DNA of 64,000 bases from Halomonas sp. HL-48 (GTDB lineage: Bacteria > Pseudomonadota > Gammaproteobacteria > Pseudomonadales > Halomonadaceae), in the NCBI RefSeq assembly GCF_001314875.1, contig NZ_LJZS01000002.1, positions 186,001 to 250,000 on the forward strand. Direction: 5' to 3'. The translations under genes and the position numbers were made by a program. Every line of letters begins with the position of its first letter. Position 1 is the stretch's first letter. The notes below the pieces were generated by a model, which saw nothing but the letters and a program-made list of their open reading frames with translations, made no database searches and was not told where the DNA came from. This document shows positions 63,515-64,000 of the stretch, piece by piece.

Positions 63515-64000
63515 TTAGTGGTCGCGCTCGATCATGTAGTGAGCAAGGTCGGCCAATGGTTGCGCGTTCTTGCCCAGCGGGGCAAGGGCGGCGATGGCCT
63601 CGTCAATTAGCGTCTGGGCTTTGTGCTGTGCGCCCTCAAGGCCCAGTAAACCGGGGTATGTGGGCTTGGCGCGGGCAGCATCGGCGCCGGATGTTTTGCC
63701 CAGCGTGGCGGTGTCACCCGTCACGTCGAGCACATCGTCGTGAATCTGGAAGGCTAGTCCAATGGCGCGCGCGTAGCGAATCAGCGCCTGCAAACGCGGG
63801 TCGTGTTCGTCAACGGCGATCAGGCCGCCCAGGCGAACCGCCGCGACGATCAGCGCGCCGGTCTTGTGAGCGTGCATGTGTGCCAGGGCATCTACATTGG
63901 GGTGGCCGCCGACGGCCGCCAGGTCCAGCGCCTGGCCAGCCACCATGCCATCGCGGCCGGCGGCGCTGGCCAGGGTGGTGACCAGACCGCCCAGCCGTGG
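63515..64000 (-). CDS. ispA: Farnesyl/geranyl diphosphate synthase, 5' end cut by the window
   Basis: C-terminal 161 residues of a short-chain isoprenyl diphosphate synthase; the frame is open through position 64000. Visible: [17 protein letters not shown] and the second Asp-rich motif [14 protein letters not shown] with Lys in [12 protein letters not shown]. The catalytic first Asp motif (DDxxxxD) lies beyond the right edge. Upstream partner of dxs in the isoprenoid operon (xseB-ispA-dxs is the usual order). Confidence 0.94.
   Translation of the reverse strand, partial: PRLGGLVTTLASAAGRDGMVAGQALDLAAVGGHPNVDALAHMHAHKTGALIVAAVRLGGLIAVDEHDPRLQALIRYARAIGLAFQIHDDVLDVTGDTATLGKTSGADAARAKPTYPGLLGLEGAQHKAQTLIDEAIAALAPLGKNAQPLADLAHYMIERDH

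Noticed and set aside
61986..63518. Two long + strand frames opposite dxs
   Set aside because: Antisense shadows of dxs, which is complete and canonical.

Overview
The window reads as chromosomal DNA of a GC-rich gammaproteobacterium, most likely a Halomonas-like member of the Halomonadaceae. This is inferred from gene content (aldarate catabolism, Aap amino-acid transporter, malate synthase G, thiS-thiG-trmB, yifB/ubiK/glnK/amtB, hemE-speE, dxs-ispA), the acidic character of many proteins and their close resemblance to pseudomonad and enterobacterial families. No rRNA, tRNA, CRISPR array or insertion sequence was seen.

Region 1 (1-10.2 kb, + strand) is an aldarate (galactarate/glucarate) module: the end of a tripartite tricarboxylate-type transporter (tctB, tctA), galactarate dehydratase garD, two glucarate-dehydratase paralogues with an FMN alpha-hydroxyacid dehydrogenase between them, a FadR-type GntR regulator and a 2-oxoglutarate semialdehyde dehydrogenase. 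The dehydratases make 5-dehydro-4-deoxyglucarate and the last enzyme makes 2-oxoglutarate. The dehydratase-decarboxylase that should join them (KdgD) is not in the window. Parts of this block (tctBA and 6.2-7.7 kb) look more AT-rich than the rest.

Region 2 (10.2-13.2 kb) is housekeeping: a GST, trmB, thiG, thiS and a DUF423 membrane protein.

Region 3 (13.2-30.3 kb) is a large metal island. It holds a copper P-type ATPase with an overlapping four-helix gene, a glutaredoxin-MauE fusion, a DmeF-type CDF exporter, a poorly understood triad (His-rich exported peptide, HupE-like membrane protein, membrane-anchored beta-domain protein), a chemoreceptor, an MHYT-PAS-GGDEF-EAL protein, and the cupredoxin-copR-copS-copA-copB operon. 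Divergent from that operon lie a 44-aa membrane peptide (absent from simple ORF lists) and a DUF411 protein. The two main copper promoters share the same architecture: an FNR-like box plus a TTCAGG direct repeat ahead of the -10. The island also carries MerR-type long-spacer promoters and a FliA promoter.

Region 4 (30.3-36.5 kb) has a thioesterase, malate synthase G behind an IclR-like dyad, a lipase-like hydrolase, an FMN reductase and the YifB/ComM ATPase. Region 5 (36.5-40.9 kb) is a Fur-box-bearing siderophore block (binding protein, TonB-dependent receptor, AraC regulator) lying between yifB and ubiK. Region 6 (40.9-43.8 kb) is ubiK and glnK-amtB-glnK2 with a sigma-54 promoter and NtrC sites. 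Region 7 (43.8-51.4 kb) has fpr/finR, two tandem chemoreceptors under a FliA promoter, a host-attachment-type protein, a histidine phosphatase and RidA. Region 8 (51.4-55.9 kb) is the aapJQMP operon, also with sigma-54 and NtrC signals. Region 9 (55.9-64 kb) is housekeeping: speE, hemE, ribA, a hemolysin-III-type protein, a YfcE-like phosphodiesterase, a GST, DjlA, dxs and the truncated ispA at the right edge.
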